This document shows positions 10,449-19,427 of a stretch of 64,000 bases of DNA, one piece after another. Origin of the DNA: Magnetococcales bacterium. GTDB taxonomy: Bacteria; Pseudomonadota; Magnetococcia; Magnetococcales; JADGCL01. Every line of letters begins with the position of its first letter. The stretch's first letter is position 1. A program made the translations under genes and the position numbers. Where the stretch lies: positions 1 to 64,000 of the forward strand of contig JADGCL010000003.1 in assembly GCA_015229005.1 (NCBI GenBank), given 5' to 3'. Below the pieces are notes generated by a model. That model was not told where the DNA came from, made no database searches, and saw nothing but the letters and a program-made list of their open reading frames with translations.

Positions 10449-10598
10449 TCAGAATATGGTATAGATGAAGGGGGCGATCGCGGACCCCTGGGCAAAGATC
10501 AGGAGACCGCCGAAGAGCGCCATCATGAGCAGGATCGGCAGGAGCCAGAATTTTTTCCGAACCTTCAGAAAGACCCACAGTTCCCGAATGAACGACAT
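10449..10598 (-). CDS. DUF5989-like small membrane protein (49 aa), absent from the supplied ORF track
   Basis: Manual translation: MSFIRELWVFLKVRKKFWLLPILLMMALFGGLLIFAQGSAIAPFIYTIF*; lies between NodU-like and SxtJ-like genes. Confidence 0.85.
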   Translation of the reverse strand: MSFIRELWVFLKVRKKFWLLPILLMMALFGGLLIFAQGSAIAPFIYTIF

Positions 10599-10625
10599 GA
10601 CCGCCGGATCCTCCGCAAAGGGTTG

Positions 10626-11027
10626 TCAGAATTGTTGAGACATGCTCTCCGGGGCGGGACCCGGAGGCTCCCGGCGGCGCCAATAGCTCCGGGCCCGCCC
10701 CTCCCACCGGAGATCCAGGGGACGTTTCCCGGTCAGACGCATGAGGAGCGCCGTCGGGGTCAGTACCCCGAAGAAGATGGCGCCCAATACCAGGGGCGAG
10801 ACGATCCGGTGCAGCAACAAGCCGAACCGGGTCCAGAGACGATTCAACGGCGCAAGCAGGGAGGGACGGAAGAGGCTCGTCGCCAGGAAAAGACCGGCAA
10901 CGGCAAGGATCCCCCAGGGAGGAGGCTTTCCCTCGTAGAGCGGGACCAGGCCGATCACGGTAAAAAACAGGGTAAAGACGAGTCCGAAGGAACGATCGGA
11001 GGAAGTTTCCAAAATGGGACCGGTCAC
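10626..11027 (-). CDS. SxtJ-family membrane protein
   Basis: 133 aa with hydrophobic helices; SDRSFGLVFTLFFTVIGLVPL pattern and carbamoyltransferase neighbourhood. Confidence 0.75.
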   Translation of the reverse strand: MTGPILETSSDRSFGLVFTLFFTVIGLVPLYEGKPPPWGILAVAGLFLATSLFRPSLLAPLNRLWTRFGLLLHRIVSPLVLGAIFFGVLTPTALLMRLTGKRPLDLRWEGRARSYWRRREPPGPAPESMSQQF

Positions 11028-11111
11028 GACTCTCTCACCTCCCCACCGGGAACGGGCGAAGCACCCCTCTGGGATTCTGCGCCATCCAGGATTCTTTCAC
11101 AAGGAATCTCC

Positions 11112-11768
11112 ATGGTTACTCGGATCGAAGGCGGTTACCGTCTGGAGCGGCGGCGGCTTTGGCCCTATGCCGAGGCCTGGGAGGAGCAGAAGCGCCTCGC
11201 CCTGGCCATCTCCCGGGGGGAAGCGCCGAACACACTGATTCTCACGGAGCATCCGCCCGTCTATACCATCGGTCGATCCGGTGAGCGAAGCGAGGTCCTC
11301 CGGACCGATCTGGTCGAGGGGGGGATCGAGGTCGTCGAGACCGACCGCGGCGGTCGGGTGACCTACCACGGTCCCGGACAGATGGTGGCCTATGTCCTGT
11401 GGCACCTGGGAAGGGGAGTCCCCGATGTGCGCGGCCACGTCTCCCGCCTGGAGGAGACGGTCATCCGGAGCCTTGGGTCACTCGGCCTGAAGGCGGACCG
11501 GGACGAGCGGGGCGGACCCGGGGTATGGATCGACGGGGCGAAGATCGCGGCCCTGGGGGTGCGCATCCGCCATGGGGTATCCTACCATGGGCTGGGGGTC
11601 AACCACGAACCCGACCTCGGCCATTTCCGGGGCATCGTCCCCTGCGGCCTGCGCGAGGGACGGGTCACCTCCCTGGCGGCCCTGGGAGTGACGCTCCCCC
11701 GGGAGACCCTGGAAGAGATTTTCGTGGCGCATTTTCAGGAGGTTTTCGGGGCGTATCCGGCGGCGTGA
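11112..11768 (+). CDS. lipB: Lipoyl(octanoyl) transferase
   Basis: LTEHPPVYTIGRSG; DRGGRVTYHGPGQ; GLGVNHEPDL. Confidence 0.92.
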   Translation: MVTRIEGGYRLERRRLWPYAEAWEEQKRLALAISRGEAPNTLILTEHPPVYTIGRSGERSEVLRTDLVEGGIEVVETDRGGRVTYHGPGQMVAYVLWHLGRGVPDVRGHVSRLEETVIRSLGSLGLKADRDERGGPGVWIDGAKIAALGVRIRHGVSYHGLGVNHEPDLGHFRGIVPCGLREGRVTSLAALGVTLPRETLEEIFVAHFQEVFGAYPAA

Positions 11769-11813
11769 GCGGCGCCTCCCGCGACCCCCTGACGCCGGCG
11801 GCAAAGGGATCGA

Positions 11814-11858
11814 GGGCGCCCCCGACCACCCCACGGCTCGCGGAGGTCGGGGGCGCCC
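11814..11858 (+). terminator. Perfect 14-bp stem hairpin downstream of lipB (no U-tract)
   Basis: gggcgcccccgacc (11814-11827) / ggtcgggggcgccc (11845-11858). Confidence 0.5.
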
Positions 11859-11920
11859 CAGCCCGACGAACTGTTGATTGTCCGTTCGGAAACAGTAATC
11901 CAACAACGGCAGGAGCGATC

Positions 11921-12478
11921 ATGCGGAAACCTGAAACCCCCTATCTGGCGGCGGATGTCATCATCGAACTGGTCGACCGCCCCGGGCGACCGGTGGTCCT
12001 CGTGGAGCGGAAGAATCCGCCGCCGGGTTGGGCCATCCCGGGGGGATTCGTCGACCGGGGGGAGACCCTCGAGAACGCGGCTGTGCGTGAGGCCCGGGAA
12101 GAGACCTGCCTCGAGGTCCGCCTCAAGGCCCTGTTGGGGGTCTACTCCGATCCCCGGCGGGACCCCAGGCAGCACACGGTGACCCCGGTCTTCATCGGCG
12201 AAGCGGTGGGAGAGCCGAAAGCCGCGGACGACGCCAGTAAGGTGGCGATCGTCGAGGCGGGACGCTGGCCAGAACCCCTCGCCTTCGATCATGCCCAGAT
12301 CCTCGCGGACTATCTGGTCTTCCGGGAAAGCGGGCGACCCCGACCGGTCGGGGATCCGCCCCGGCAACCGCCGATCGCCTCGGTGGCGGAACGGGGGCGA
12401 GCGATGACCGACTATCTCGTTCTCCGCGAGAGTACAAGCCCCAAACCGGAAGACTCTGGGCAGAAAGAAGCGATCTAG
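11921..12478 (+). CDS. NUDIX hydrolase
   Basis: Nudix box GGFVDRGETLENAAVREAREETCLEV. Confidence 0.9.
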   Translation: MRKPETPYLAADVIIELVDRPGRPVVLVERKNPPPGWAIPGGFVDRGETLENAAVREAREETCLEVRLKALLGVYSDPRRDPRQHTVTPVFIGEAVGEPKAADDASKVAIVEAGRWPEPLAFDHAQILADYLVFRESGRPRPVGDPPRQPPIASVAERGRAMTDYLVLRESTSPKPEDSGQKEAI

Positions 12479-12505
12479 GATTCTGTTTGCCGGGAGAACA
12501 CCAAT

Positions 12506-13900
12506 ATGGAAAGAATGTCACTCAGAAAATCCGACCGGATGATCGGCCTCCTTGCCGCCATCCTCGCCATTACCCTTCTCCTGCCGCCGAGGCCGGCAAA
12601 GGCGGAGTTGCCGAGTGCAGTCAGTGGCCAACCATTGCCGAGCCTGGCGCCCATGGTGGAGCGGGTGATCCCGGCAGTGGTCAACATCGCGACCCAGACC
12701 AAGATCCAGGGGGCGGAAAATCCGCTCCTCGCCGATCCCTTCTTCCGCCACTTTTTCAATCTGCCCGGTCGTTCGGCGCCGAGCGAACGGGTCGAGCGGA
12801 GCCTGGGGTCAGGGGTGATCGTCGACGCCGCCCGCGGCATCATCGTGACCAACGCCCACGTCATCCAGAAAGCGGACCGGATTGCGGTAACCCTGGTCGA
12901 TGGTCGGACCCTACAGGCCAAGCGGATAGGGGAGGATCAGGAGACCGACATCGCCGTGATCCAGGTGACGGGCGAGGGACTGCGGGCCCTGCCGCTGGCC
13001 GATTCCGACAAGGTGCGGGTGGGGGATTTCGTGGTGGCGGTCGGCAATCCCTTCGGCCTGGGACAGACGGTGACCTCGGGTATCGTCAGCGCCGTGGGCC
13101 GGACCGGTCTCGGGATCGAGGGGTACGAGGATTTCATCCAGACGGACGCCTCCATCAACCCCGGCAACTCCGGCGGCGCCCTGGTGGACCTGGAGGGACG
13201 TCTGGTGGGCATCAACGCCGCCATCCTCGCCAAGGGAGGTGGCAACGTCGGGATCGGCTTCGCCATCCCGGTCAACATGGTCAGCCGGATCATGACGCAG
13301 CTCCTGGCCAATGGTAAGGTCCGCCGGGGCTTATTGGGGGTCCAGGCCCAGGATCTGACGCCGGAGCTGGCCCAGGCCTTCGGCATTTCCTGGCTGGAGG
13401 GGGCAGTAGTGACCCGGGTGGTGCCGGGATCGGCCGCCGAGAAGGCGGGCCTCGCCTCCGGGGATGTGGTGGTGCAGATCAACGGGCGGAAGATTCGGGG
13501 GGCCTCGGATCTGCGCAACCGGATCGGTCTGGCGCAGGTGGGCGACGAAATAGAGGTCCGCTATCTCAGGAATGGGGACGAACGTACCGTCAAGGCCGAG
13601 GTGGCCGAGATCCAGAAGCGCCGGGTCAAGGGGGAAAGCATCGACCCCAGGCTCCGCGGCGTGGAACTGGAAAGCGGCGAGGGCACGGGCGGCGAGGCGT
13701 CGGGGATCCTGGTCGCCTCAGTGCGCAAAGGCAGCCCGGGATGGAAGACCGGGCTGCGGAGCGGGGATCGGATCCTCTCGGTGAATCGGGAAGAGATTCA
13801 CTCCCTGGAGAACCTGACCGAGGCAGTCCGCAAGGAGAGTCAGCAGATGCTGATCGGGCTGCAACGGGGTGAGGAAGGCCTTTACCTTCTGGTTCGCTGA
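12506..13900 (+). CDS. degP: Do-like periplasmic serine protease with PDZ domains (DegP/HtrA)
   Basis: SGVIVDA...IVTNAHVI, INPGNSGGALVDL, two PDZ-like segments. Confidence 0.88.
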   Translation: MERMSLRKSDRMIGLLAAILAITLLLPPRPAKAELPSAVSGQPLPSLAPMVERVIPAVVNIATQTKIQGAENPLLADPFFRHFFNLPGRSAPSERVERSLGSGVIVDAARGIIVTNAHVIQKADRIAVTLVDGRTLQAKRIGEDQETDIAVIQVTGEGLRALPLADSDKVRVGDFVVAVGNPFGLGQTVTSGIVSAVGRTGLGIEGYEDFIQTDASINPGNSGGALVDLEGRLVGINAAILAKGGGNVGIGFAIPVNMVSRIMTQLLANGKVRRGLLGVQAQDLTPELAQAFGISWLEGAVVTRVVPGSAAEKAGLASGDVVVQINGRKIRGASDLRNRIGLAQVGDEIEVRYLRNGDERTVKAEVAEIQKRRVKGESIDPRLRGVELESGEGTGGEASGILVASVRKGSPGWKTGLRSGDRILSVNREEIHSLENLTEAVRKESQQMLIGLQRGEEGLYLLVR

Positions 13901-13915
13901 ACAAGGGGAGTCGAG

Positions 13916-14953
13916 ATGACCGGCAAGTTGAGCGGAAGGGTGGTGTCGGCAGTGGTGGTCGGAATCTCTCTGTGGGGCTTCTCGGGAGCGGCACGGAGCG
14001 AAGCGGGAGAGACGTCGCCCGCCACCACCCCGGGGAGAGTCGAGTCCGGGACAGACCCGACAACCCAGGGACCGCCTTTGCTGGAAAAGGTCCTGCAATT
14101 GGACGAGCAGGGACTGACGGTCAAGGGACGGATCGCCCTGCAACGCCTGGTTCCCTTTCAGGGGGAGATCACGATCGATCAGGCCCGGGGAGAGCCGGAA
14201 CGGGTGGCGCGTTTCTTCTCGGCCTGGGCCCCTTCGCAGGCGGCGCTATTGCGGGGATTGCCGGTGGCCTGGGTCGGGATGTCGGCGGGAGGCTTCCGCA
14301 TGACCCCGGCGGGAGTGACCGCAGAGGTGGGAGAGTTGGCGATCCCCGAGGGAGAGATCAAGCGGGTGCAGGTTCAGTGGTTTCCAAACGGGGCCTGGCA
14401 GGTCAGGACGGGAAGGGTCCGGCTGCGCGAGTCCCTGGCGGGGATGTCCTATCTGAAGCCCTGGGTCTCGCTGGGGTCCGACACCCTGGAGGCGGCGGGA
14501 GACGCCCTGACCGGGAGAATTACGCTGGGACAGGCAATCGCCAGCGGCGTGGCCTTGCCCAAGGTGGAGGCCAACATCCTCCGCCTGGGGGCAGCGGAGG
14601 CCTTCGATGTCACGATCCGGGCAGCAAAGGCCGAATTGACACCCCGGCAACTGCCACCGGCGATGGCAGCGCTGGTGGGCGCGGTCGTCGGCCAGAAGGG
14701 ATTGGGGGGAAAGAACGCTCCGGATTCCCTGGCCTTCTCCGATATCCGCCTGGAGGGAGTGGCCGGCCCCGGTCACTTCGAGGCACGCGAGGTGCGGTTC
14801 CGCCGGGGCGACGAGATGACCCGGGGCAAGGCCCGGTGGCGGGTTCGGGGGGCGCAATTGCACCTGGAGGTCGACCTCAAGGTGACCCCCGCCCACGGAG
14901 GGCCGAGAAGAGTGCGCCAGAGTCTGCTCCTGGGAGAGGGTTCCCCGGGGTGA
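13916..14953 (+). CDS. Hypothetical exported protein
   Basis: Signal-peptide-like N-terminus; no family recognised; directly follows the protease. Confidence 0.6.
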   Translation: MTGKLSGRVVSAVVVGISLWGFSGAARSEAGETSPATTPGRVESGTDPTTQGPPLLEKVLQLDEQGLTVKGRIALQRLVPFQGEITIDQARGEPERVARFFSAWAPSQAALLRGLPVAWVGMSAGGFRMTPAGVTAEVGELAIPEGEIKRVQVQWFPNGAWQVRTGRVRLRESLAGMSYLKPWVSLGSDTLEAAGDALTGRITLGQAIASGVALPKVEANILRLGAAEAFDVTIRAAKAELTPRQLPPAMAALVGAVVGQKGLGGKNAPDSLAFSDIRLEGVAGPGHFEAREVRFRRGDEMTRGKARWRVRGAQLHLEVDLKVTPAHGGPRRVRQSLLLGEGSPG

Positions 14954-15132
14954 TCGGGACCAGGAAACTTTGTGGTTTTTCTTTGGAATCACCCGACACT
15001 ATTTGTTAGGATCGGCCCCCGGGGGTCTCTCCATCGCGCCGCCTCGCCGGGTCCGGAGGAGGAGACGCGCTGGTCGGAGCGGCGGGGGTTTTTCCCGGGG
15101 ACGGATCGGTTTTCTTTCAGACAGAAGAGGGG

Positions 15133-17217
15133 GTGACTGTGGGAAATCTGAAGATTGGTCTCAAACTGGGGATCGGCTTCGCCGCCGTCCTCCTCCTCAC
15201 GGTGATCGTTGCCTTGGTCGGCTGGAACGGTATCAGCGGCCTCGCATCCCGCAACGACAAATTGCTCGACATGGGCAACCTGGTCGAGAGCATCATCTCC
15301 GCCCGTCAGCAGGAAAAGAACTTCCTCATGCGCAACGGCGACCAGGGCGCCTTCGACAAGGTGCAGGAGGAGTTGAAGCACATCACCGCGACCGCCCAGA
15401 CGGCACGGGATGAGAAGTTCCAGGATCCCGCCGACAAGGCCCGGATGGACGCGATCCTCGCCAGGAAGGATGCCTACGCCAAGGCGTTTCAGGACGTGGC
15501 GACGGCCTTCGGCGAGCGCCAGAAGGCGCGCGCGGCGATGGGAGAGGCGGCCAACGCCGCCCTGGCCGAGGCAGGAAAGCTGCGCCAGGACCAGGAAGAG
15601 AAACTGGCCAAGCTGACCACCGAGGCCACCTCCGGCGGGCAGCCCCTCGACATCGCCAAGACCGCCGACCGTGCGGGCAAGATAGCCGCCGCAGGTGCCA
15701 TCGAGCGCATTGTCTTCGCGGTGCGGGTCAGCATTCGCGACTTCCTGGTCACCAAGGATTGGAAGCATTTCGAGGAATCCCAGAAAGGCCTCGCCCAGGC
15801 CCTCCAGGCCACCGGCGAGTTGCTTCCGAAGTTCAAGGACCCGGCCAATATCGCCCAGGCCCAGGGTATCATCGACGCCCTCAAGAAGTACGATACGGCG
15901 ATGAAGACCCTGGGAGAGGAGGCCAAGGCGATGGAGACCGCCGAGAAGGAGATGACCGAGAGCGGTCGTGAGGCCCTTAAGGTGGTCGATGAGGCAAGTA
16001 CCGGACAGAAAGAGAAGATGGCCGCCGAGATCCAAGACGCCGATGCCATGTTGGCCAGCGGTGCGGTCCTGGCCATCGTCATCGGTCTGCTGGTGGCCTA
16101 CCTCATCACCCGGGCCATCACCACCGGCATCAACCAGGGTGTGGGCTTTGCCCGCCAACTCGCCCAGGGTGACCTGACGGCAACGGTCGACATCAACCAG
16201 AAGGACGAGATCGGCCAACTGGCCGATGCCCTGCGCGGCATGGTCGGCAAACTGCGGGAAGTGGTGGGGGACATCTCCCAGGCAGCACAGCAGGTCTCCG
16301 CCGGCAGCGGCGAACTCTCCGACACCGCCCAGCAGCTCTCCCAGGGCTCGACGGAGCAGGCGGCTTCCATTGAGGAGACCTCCTCGGCCATGGAAGAGAT
16401 GGGCTCCGGGATCCAACAGAACGCCGACAATGCCAAGACCACCGAGACCATCGCCGCCAAGGCGGCAAAGGACGCCCAGGAGGGCGGCGAGGCGGTCAAC
16501 GAGGCGGTCGGCGCCATGAAGGAGATCGCCCAGAAAATCGGTATCGTCTCCGAAATCGCCCGCCAGACCAACCTTCTTGCCCTGAACGCCGCCATCGAGG
16601 CCGCCCGTGCCGGTGAGCATGGCAAGGGGTTTGCCGTCGTCGCGGCGGAGGTGCGCAAGCTCGCCGAACGCAGCCAGACGGCCGCCGGTGAGATCGGGCA
16701 GCTCTCCGCCTCCAGCGTGCAGGTCGCGGAAAGGGCGGGCCTGACCATCGCCCGGCTCGTCCCCGACATCCAGAAGACGGCGGAGCTGGTCCAGGAGATC
16801 GCCGCCGCGAGCAACGAACAGAACTCCGGTGTCAGCCAGATCAATACGGCATTGCAACAACTCGATCAGGTGATCCAGCAGAATGCCGGCGCCTCCGAAG
16901 AGATGGCCGCCACGGCCGAGGAACTCTCCTCCCAGGCCGACATGTTGCACAGCTCGGTGGCATTCTTCAAACTGGGGAGCGGTGGTGGTTCCCACGTCGT
17001 CGGCAGTCGCCCCGCCGCCAAGCGCAAGTCCCAGACCATCAACACGACCAAGGGTACCGCAGCAAAAGCTCCGGTCGTTCCGGCCCGAAAGGCGCCGGCG
17101 CGGATCGCCCATGCCGGCAGCGGTGCATCCTCCGGTGGCGGAGTCGATCTCAAGCTCTCCGATTCCGACGGCAGTGGAAGCTCCTCGGCACGGGATGACG
17201 AGTTCGAGAAGTTCTAG
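15133..17217 (+). CDS. Methyl-accepting chemotaxis protein with C-terminal EFEKF tail
   Basis: GTG start; TM, HAMP, MCP hairpin [40 protein letters not shown]. Confidence 0.92.
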   Translation: MTVGNLKIGLKLGIGFAAVLLLTVIVALVGWNGISGLASRNDKLLDMGNLVESIISARQQEKNFLMRNGDQGAFDKVQEELKHITATAQTARDEKFQDPADKARMDAILARKDAYAKAFQDVATAFGERQKARAAMGEAANAALAEAGKLRQDQEEKLAKLTTEATSGGQPLDIAKTADRAGKIAAAGAIERIVFAVRVSIRDFLVTKDWKHFEESQKGLAQALQATGELLPKFKDPANIAQAQGIIDALKKYDTAMKTLGEEAKAMETAEKEMTESGREALKVVDEASTGQKEKMAAEIQDADAMLASGAVLAIVIGLLVAYLITRAITTGINQGVGFARQLAQGDLTATVDINQKDEIGQLADALRGMVGKLREVVGDISQAAQQVSAGSGELSDTAQQLSQGSTEQAASIEETSSAMEEMGSGIQQNADNAKTTETIAAKAAKDAQEGGEAVNEAVGAMKEIAQKIGIVSEIARQTNLLALNAAIEAARAGEHGKGFAVVAAEVRKLAERSQTAAGEIGQLSASSVQVAERAGLTIARLVPDIQKTAELVQEIAAASNEQNSGVSQINTALQQLDQVIQQNAGASEEMAATAEELSSQADMLHSSVAFFKLGSGGGSHVVGSRPAAKRKSQTINTTKGTAAKAPVVPARKAPARIAHAGSGASSGGGVDLKLSDSDGSGSSSARDDEFEKF

Positions 17218-17625
17218 GGCCTGTTTCTCCTTTCTCTGGCTGGCCGTTCGTCGGGGGGGAGTCCACATCCCCCCCGGCCTGCGGTTTGCTCTGTGCGCGG
17301 TTCCTTTGCGGAAAACCCGCAGTCGGATGCCATGCCTGGATCGCGGTCCGCGTCGAGACCCGGAACCGAGCCGAAGTGAACGCCGCGACACCAGCCGGTC
17401 GGGGTCCCCCTCGATCTTTCTTTACCGGTGGAAATTTGCTAGGATGGCCTCCTGTGGGTTGCACGTTTGGCAATCTGCGGAACGCACTGGAAGGGTCCGC
17501 TGCGGGCGCCTGGTTTTCGGCGGGCACGGCGGGGCCACTTGCGGACGTGAGATGTTGGCGGTCGGCGTAGTCGGTCCGATCACTGGCAGTCCAGTCGTTG
17601 GCAATCCAGCAAGAGGAGAAGGACC

Positions 17626-17970
17626 ATGCCAACCATCGGCGATGCTGTTGCAATCAGGGAATTCGGGGTAGAGGAAGCCAAACAAAAGATCAAGGCAAGC
17701 GCCCGCCAGGAGGCCGCGCAACTGCCACGAATGGTCGGTCGCATCCTCAGCAGCGCCTCGAAAGAGGTGGCGAACAGTACCCGCGGGACCATGTCCAGGG
17801 CCATGGAAGGGGGCAATCATATCCAGGAGAAGGTCCCCGCCCTCAAGCGCTTCGTCGACAAAAGGGTCGAAGAGGGGAAGGCGGAGGTCCAGAAAAGCAG
17901 CAGCGAGGCGAAGGAACGCTCCCGGCCCAGCCCGGTGCAGGAAGAGAAGAAGGTGGATCTCTTCGCCTGA
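17626..17970 (+). CDS. Hypothetical protein
   Basis: 114-aa ORF with aggagaagga RBS-like sequence before ATG. Confidence 0.55.
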   Translation: MPTIGDAVAIREFGVEEAKQKIKASARQEAAQLPRMVGRILSSASKEVANSTRGTMSRAMEGGNHIQEKVPALKRFVDKRVEEGKAEVQKSSSEAKERSRPSPVQEEKKVDLFA

Positions 17971-17985
17971 GCGGTTTCCCGATCC

Positions 17986-18522
17986 CTAGAACTCGATCCC
18001 CTTCACCGCCCGGCCACCGCTCCGGAAGGCGTGTTTGACCTCCTCCATGGTCGTCACCGTGTCGGCCACGGCGATGACCTCGGGGGGGACCGGTCCCCTG
18101 CCCGTCAGGATCACATGGGTCGCCTCCGGTTTTTCCTCACGGATCGCCCGAGCGACCTCATCGCCGCTCAGCCAGCCGTAGCTCATGGCAACGTTGATTT
18201 CGTCGAAGACCACCAGGCGGTACTGACCGCTGCCCATCTTCTCCCGACACACCCGCCAGATCTCGCGACTGGTGGCTTGGTCCTGCTCGGGGTTGTTGGT
18301 GTCCCAGGTGAAACCGTCTCCCATGGCGTGCCACTCGACATTGCCCAAACGTACCGCCGCCCGCTCTTCGCCCGTCCGCCACTTCCCCTTGATGAACTGG
18401 ATCACGCATACCCCATACCCCCAGCCAGAGGCACGAAGTACCATGCCAAAGGCGCTGGACGACTTGCCCTTGCCATTGCCGGTCAAAACCAGAACCCGGC
18501 CCTTGGGATCCTGTTCGTTCAT
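17986..18522 (-). CDS. cobO: Cob(I)yrinic acid a,c-diamide adenosyltransferase (CobO/BtuR)
   Basis: GRVLVLTGNGKGKSSSAFGMVLRA...VVFDEINVA...VILTGRGPVP. Confidence 0.9.
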   Translation of the reverse strand: MNEQDPKGRVLVLTGNGKGKSSSAFGMVLRASGWGYGVCVIQFIKGKWRTGEERAAVRLGNVEWHAMGDGFTWDTNNPEQDQATSREIWRVCREKMGSGQYRLVVFDEINVAMSYGWLSGDEVARAIREEKPEATHVILTGRGPVPPEVIAVADTVTTMEEVKHAFRSGGRAVKGIEF

Positions 18523-18931
18523 GGGGGACACTCCCTGATGTGGCACGATGAGAAAAGCGACTCCGGAAAATGGCCCCGTCCTCCCGGCGTCCCGTCCCCA
18601 CGATAACAGAATGCCCCCCACAATGGGGAGGAAACCCGTCGGAATGGCAGCCACAGGGAATTTTTTCCTTTGCCCGGAATCGGTGGTAGACTGGTGCCGG
18701 CGGGTTGCCGCGAAAGGCGTTCCGGCGAGAGGCCGCGAAAAGGCATGCAGGCGGCGGGCGCAAAGGGTCGGAAGTTCTCCTTCCAGACCCGCCACGGGAA
18801 CCCGTTTACAGGCCGTTGCCGCCGGTCAGGGGGAAGTGGCATCGGTTCCGGTGCGGTCAACCGCTGCGCCGGCAGGGCTTTGCGGAATCGTCCCAAAGCT
18901 CAATCTCGTCACGTCCAAGGAGACCAGGGCC

Positions 18932-19285
18932 ATGTCCCTCATCCTCACCGAAAGTGCGACCAACAAGCTCCAAAGTCTCATCAGCGAAGAGGGCAATCCC
19001 AATCTCAAACTCCGAATCTTCGTCTCCGGTGGCGGCTGTTCGGGTTTTCAATACGGCTTCACCTTCGATGAGAACCAGGACGAGGCCGATCTCATGGTGG
19101 AATCGGGTCAGGTCAGGGTGTTGGTGGATCCCGTCTCGATCAACTACCTGAAGGGGGCCGAGGTCGATTATGTCGAGGATCTTTCCGGCGCCCAATTCGT
19201 GATCCGCAACCCCAATGCCGCCAGCTCCTGCGGATGCGGCAAATCCTTCACCCCCGGCGCCGGCGGCGGTTGCGCCAGCGCCTGA
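18932..19285 (+). CDS. erpA: Iron-sulfur cluster insertion protein (A-type carrier, ErpA)
   Basis: [17 protein letters not shown]...SSCGCGKSF. Confidence 0.9.
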   Translation: MSLILTESATNKLQSLISEEGNPNLKLRIFVSGGGCSGFQYGFTFDENQDEADLMVESGQVRVLVDPVSINYLKGAEVDYVEDLSGAQFVIRNPNAASSCGCGKSFTPGAGGGCASA

Positions 19286-19427
19286 CGCCCGGCAACAAAC
19301 CGGAGGCAGCCGCAGCGCCTGGCTGCCTCCGGTGGCGGGACCATCCGGTTCGACGCCACTTGTGTTCGGTGGCAGTCGGTCCCATATACCGACGACTGGT
19401 CCAATCGATCCACGGAAAAGGTGACCC

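Noticed and set aside
14989-17391. 800-aa minus-strand ORF antisense to the first MCP (also 25539..28802 +, 19248..21845 -, 59073..60929 +, 60910..63558 +)
   Set aside because: High GC leaves antisense frames open; composition is low-complexity (G/D/H/R/P rich) and they shadow well-recognised genes.
19299-19333. accggaggcagcc/ggctgcctccggt hairpin after erpA
   Set aside because: Stem is good but without a U-tract; ordinary intergenic hairpin or weak terminator, not worth a separate finding.
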